Shown: piece after piece, positions 14,676 to 17,299 of the stretch
How the letters are laid out: the number at the start of each line of letters is the position of its first letter
Position numbering within the stretch: position 1 is the stretch's first letter
Assembly (NCBI GenBank): GCA_964429805.1
Contig: CAYSDH010000067.1
Span: 1 to 17,299, forward strand
DNA length: 17,299 nt
Direction of reading: 5' to 3'
Origin: CAYSDH01 sp964429805
GTDB lineage: Bacteria; Bacteroidota; Bacteroidia; Flavobacteriales_D; JABDKJ01
Position numbers and translations under genes: made by a program
Notes under the pieces: model-generated
The model's input: the letters and a program-made list of their open reading frames with translations, nothing else
What the model was told of the DNA's origin: nothing
The model's database searches: none

Positions 14676-15032
14676 ATGGGAATGTTCGATACGAGTGGAA
14701 ACAAATACTACAGAAATGTATTTAAGGGTGTGCGCATGAAACCGCGTGGTTTCGACTATCAGCCAAAGTTTTATGACCCTGAAAAAGAGGACCTTGAAAA
14801 CCGCGTTCAGTTTGTAAAAGAAGAAATGGCTCGGGCTGAAGAGCGTGGCGAGAAGTTTAGAATAAGTGGTCAAGACCACTCTACTGATTCGTTTTACGGT
14901 TTTCAAGAGCGCATGGCGAATCGCAAAGCGCGCCAACGAAAACTCTTGTTTCTCATAGTCACTCTAATTGCGGTTGCCGTGTCTTTTGACCGTCTGTATA
15001 ATCTATTAGTCTCGTACGGATATATATCTTAG
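14676..15032 (+). CDS. Small single-pass membrane protein upstream of mutL
   Basis: A 118-aa protein of unknown function. The N-terminal two thirds are charged and soluble: RGFDYQPKFYDPEKEDLENR (34-53), then a helical stretch rich in Glu, Arg and Lys up to residue 88. One membrane segment (about 89-108) sits near the C-terminus, after a basic stretch (NRKARQRK) that favours a cytoplasmic N-terminus. Proteins of this shape directly before mutL are common in Bacteroidota and are sometimes mislabelled as riboflavin synthase beta subunit, from memory; nothing here resembles that enzyme. Two start codons are possible, 14676 and 14682; the first is given. It is divergent from the T9SS cargo gene with 95 bases between and no plus-strand consensus promoter. 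The stop is 9 bases before mutL, so the two are probably cotranscribed. Confidence 0.8.
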   Translation: MGMFDTSGNKYYRNVFKGVRMKPRGFDYQPKFYDPEKEDLENRVQFVKEEMARAEERGEKFRISGQDHSTDSFYGFQERMANRKARQRKLLFLIVTLIAVAVSFDRLYNLLVSYGYIS

Positions 15033-15041
15033 CGGGCTACA

Positions 15042-16886
15042 ATGGATATAATCAATCTCCTTCCTGATTCTGTTGCTAACCAGATTGCTGCTGGTGAGGT
15101 AATACAGCGCCCTGCCTCTGTGGTCAAAGAGTTGGTAGAGAATGCTGTTGACGCCAAAGCGGACAAGATTACCCTCATTATAAAGAACAGCGGAAAACAA
15201 CTCATTCAAGTCATTGACAATGGCAAGGGCATGACTGAGGTAGATGCCCGCATGAGCTTTGAGCGTCATGCCACCAGCAAGATAGTACAGGCGAGTGACC
15301 TCTTTGCCCTGCACACAAAAGGTTTTAGAGGAGAAGCCCTCGCTTCGATAGCGGCCATTGCCCATGTAGAATTAAAGACCAAAACGGAAGACAAAGAGCT
15401 AGGCAGCCAACTCATAATAGAAGGAAGTAAAGTCATTAGCCAAGAACCGTGCAGTGCGCCAACGGGCTCATCTTTCTCCGTAAAAAACCTGTTTTATAAT
15501 GTGCCGGCTCGCAGAAAGTTCTTGAAGAGCGACACCGTAGAGATGAAGCACGTCATTGAGGAGTTTCAGCGTGTGGCTTTGGCCCATCCAGAGATTCACT
15601 TTGAACTGGTCAAGGACAATGACGTAGAAGTGTTTAACCTTCCTGCCGGGACTATGCGTCAGCGTATAGTCGGCATTTTTGGAAAATCGTATAATGAGAA
15701 GATTGTACCTATAGATGAGTTTACCGACATGGTGGGCATCAAAGGATTTATAGGCAAACCAGAAGCGGCTAGACGGACCAAAGGGTTGCAATACCTGTTT
15801 TTGAATAAGCGATTCATAAAGAGTGGGTATCTCCATCATGCCATCATGAGGGCCTATGACGAGTTGCTGGTTGAAAAATCGCATCCCTCCTACTTCTTCT
15901 TCATGGACATCAGCCCAGAGAAGGTCGATGTCAATATACACCCCACCAAGACGGAAGTAAAGTTTGAAGATGAAAAGGCTATCTATGCCATCATCTCTTC
16001 GGCTGTGAGGCAGAGCCTTGGCAAATACAACATCGCACCGAGCATAGACTTTGACCAAGAGACTTCCTTTCATGTGCCTCCACTAGAGTCTGGTCAGGCT
16101 ATTAAAATTCCTGAAATCAATGTCGACAAAAGCTTCAATCCTTTTGAGAGTAAGTCTGGCGCAGGAGGCAGTCCTCGAAGAGAATTTAAACAAGAAGAGA
16201 TACCAGCCAACTGGGCAGAAATGTTTGATGGCGGTCAGCAATTTGAAGAACGCAGAGGCCCGCGGATAGGAGAAAGCCGAGGCACATTTACGGAAGATGT
16301 AGAGCCAAAAACACGACCAAAGAGTCAGCCGGTAATGGTGCAAGTGCAAGGACAATACATCATGAGTATGGTGCGAAGCGGTCTGATGTTTATTGACCAG
16401 TCGCGGGCCCATGAACGTATTTTATACGAAGGCTACATTCAGGCGCTCGCACTTAATAATGGTGTCTCGCAGCAATCGCTCTTCCCTGAGACACTCGATG
16501 TAAGTGCTGGCGATATGGAAATCTTAAATCAGTTTGCAGATGACATCACCAGGTTGGGATTTGACCTTGAGGTGTTTGGCAAGCAGAGCATCAAGATAAA
16601 TGGCTTGCCAGCAGATGCCATGGATCTCAATGCACCACAGCTGCTGGAATCATGGCTAGAAGAATTTAAACTCGAGCAAGACGGCCAGCGCAGTAAGAGT
16701 GAACTGCTGGCGCGCACCCTGGCAAAAAAGGTGGCCATTAGAGCTGGCAAAGAGTTGAAGCGTGAAGAAATGCAAGACCTGGTAGACCGACTCTTTGGAT
16801 GCGAACAACCCAATGTATCACCCTCTGGAAAACCAGTAGTGGTCAATTTCGCTATGGATGAGCTCAATAAAAAATTTGAACGCTGA
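15042..16886 (+). CDS. mutL: DNA mismatch repair protein MutL
   Basis: Links mismatch recognition by MutS to downstream strand removal. The 614-aa protein has the N-terminal GHKL ATPase with KELVENAVDA (29-38; Glu30 and Asn34 correspond to the catalytic Glu29 and Asn33 of E. coli), DNGKGM (59-64) and GFRGEAL (94-100), then the transducer domain with VDVNIHPTKTEVKF. A linker (about 345-430), rich in Gly, Glu and Arg, leads to the C-terminal dimerisation domain. There the endonuclease motif DQHA-x2-E-x4-E appears as DQSRAHERILYE (452-463) and the CPHGRP motif as VSPSGKP (592-598), so both are altered. The ATG at 15042 is 9 bases after the upstream gene and the stop is 3 bases before the rhomboid gene, an operon-like layout. 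Identity is secure; endonuclease activity is uncertain. Confidence 0.96.
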   Translation: MDIINLLPDSVANQIAAGEVIQRPASVVKELVENAVDAKADKITLIIKNSGKQLIQVIDNGKGMTEVDARMSFERHATSKIVQASDLFALHTKGFRGEALASIAAIAHVELKTKTEDKELGSQLIIEGSKVISQEPCSAPTGSSFSVKNLFYNVPARRKFLKSDTVEMKHVIEEFQRVALAHPEIHFELVKDNDVEVFNLPAGTMRQRIVGIFGKSYNEKIVPIDEFTDMVGIKGFIGKPEAARRTKGLQYLFLNKRFIKSGYLHHAIMRAYDELLVEKSHPSYFFFMDISPEKVDVNIHPTKTEVKFEDEKAIYAIISSAVRQSLGKYNIAPSIDFDQETSFHVPPLESGQAIKIPEINVDKSFNPFESKSGAGGSPRREFKQEEIPANWAEMFDGGQQFEERRGPRIGESRGTFTEDVEPKTRPKSQPVMVQVQGQYIMSMVRSGLMFIDQSRAHERILYEGYIQALALNNGVSQQSLFPETLDVSAGDMEILNQFADDITRLGFDLEVFGKQSIKINGLPADAMDLNAPQLLESWLEEFKLEQDGQRSKSELLARTLAKKVAIRAGKELKREEMQDLVDRLFGCEQPNVSPSGKPVVVNFAMDELNKKFER

Positions 16887-16889
16887 GTC

Positions 16890-17299
16890 ATGTTTCTTAA
16901 CTTCATACCGGATGTAACAAAGAAGATTGCCATGCTATGTGGTCTTGTCTTTGTATTCACTCTCCTGCCGGGTAGCGGAGAAGTTGTAAAGAATTATCTG
17001 GCTCTTCATTTTTATAAGTCTGAAGGCTTCTTCCCTTTTCAGATTATCACCCATTTTTTTACACACGGAAGTCTTCTGCACCTCTTGTTCAACATGCTTG
17101 TACTTATTGGCTTTGGAGGTTTTTTAGAAAGACTTTGGGGACCGAAAAAGTTCTTTTTGTTTTACCTCCTCACAGGTATTGGGAGTGCCATCGTCATGCA
17201 ACTCTTAATGCTTTACGAGCAGTCACAATGGATCTCAACAGCCGCAGGTCAACCGTATCTATACAATCGTCTTGTTGGCGCATCAGGAGCAATTTTTGG
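16890..17299 (+). CDS. Rhomboid-family intramembrane serine protease, 3' part beyond the window
   Basis: An intramembrane protease that cleaves transmembrane helices of substrate proteins. It is not closed by a stop codon: 136 codons are visible from the ATG at 16890 to the edge. Membrane segments lie at about 11-28, 60-78 and 88-108. The loop-helix HFFTHGSLLHLLFNML (55-70) carries the rhomboid H-x4-H-x3-N pattern (His59, His64, Asn68), GFLERLWGPKKF (78-89) matches the usual glycine-glutamate turn, and GASGAIFG (130-137) contains the nucleophile Ser132. The catalytic histidine of a later helix would lie beyond the window. It follows mutL by 3 bases, an arrangement I recall as frequent in Bacteroidota. 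Confidence 0.93.
   Translation, partial: MFLNFIPDVTKKIAMLCGLVFVFTLLPGSGEVVKNYLALHFYKSEGFFPFQIITHFFTHGSLLHLLFNMLVLIGFGGFLERLWGPKKFFLFYLLTGIGSAIVMQLLMLYEQSQWISTAAGQPYLYNRLVGASGAIF

Noticed and set aside
15468..16073. 201-codon minus-strand reading frame inside mutL
   Set aside because: It is antisense to the strongly conserved ATPase and transducer region of MutL and shows no recognisable domain.
1..17299. CRISPR arrays, tRNA or rRNA genes, insertion sequences, toxin-antitoxin or defence genes
   Set aside because: No regular spaced repeats, cloverleaf patterns, transposase motifs or nuclease/toxin pairs were seen on either strand.

Overview
The window comes from the chromosome of a member of the Bacteroidota, most likely the flavobacterial side. 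Four things point there: a gldF-gldG gliding-motility pair, a large secreted protein with a type IX secretion (T9SS) C-terminal sorting domain, a 118-aa protein-mutL-rhomboid cluster of a type I associate with this phylum, and promoter-like sites of the Bacteroidota form TTG-N19-TAnnTTTG. There is no sign of phage, plasmid, integrase, CRISPR or RNA genes. Apart from the left end this reads as ordinary, tightly packed core chromosome.

Left end (1-606): no intact gene. A decayed, frameshifted remnant of an alpha/beta-hydrolase (nucleophile elbow GHSIGG) lies on the minus strand and runs off the edge. It is followed by repeat-like intergenic DNA. Next come a hydroxymethylglutaryl-CoA lyase gene (plus) and a branched-chain aminotransferase gene ilvE (minus). 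These converge with one base between them, and the apparent ilvE terminator lies inside the lyase coding region. The two enzymes catalyse the first and last steps of leucine catabolism. A RecQ-family helicase (plus) and a small secreted protein of unknown function follow.

Middle (5221-8698): gldF, gldG and a DUF4340-like membrane-anchored gene overlap by 7 and 4 nt and form one operon. It encodes the permease and membrane-anchored auxiliary parts of an ABC-type system; no ATPase gene (gldA) is in view. A secreted protein of unknown function (540 aa) follows and ends at a strong bidirectional hairpin.

Right part, minus strand (10426-14580): a 1139-aa T9SS cargo protein is followed 21 nt downstream by a cyclophilin-type peptidyl-prolyl isomerase lipoprotein. 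The cargo protein carries the two halves of a PNGase F-like glycoamidase fold (motifs CGEWD and NCAEFC). About 500 residues separate them, including a LamG/concanavalin-A-like domain. This is the most interesting object in the window.

Right end, plus strand (14676-17299): a 118-aa single-pass membrane protein, mutL and the start of a rhomboid protease gene are packed with 9-nt and 3-nt gaps. The rhomboid gene is cut by the window edge just after its catalytic GASG motif.

I found no convincing new multi-gene system. The leads worth following are the interrupted PNGase F-like protein, the ilvE terminator embedded in a neighbouring gene, the degenerate endonuclease motifs of MutL, and the decayed hydrolase at the left edge.
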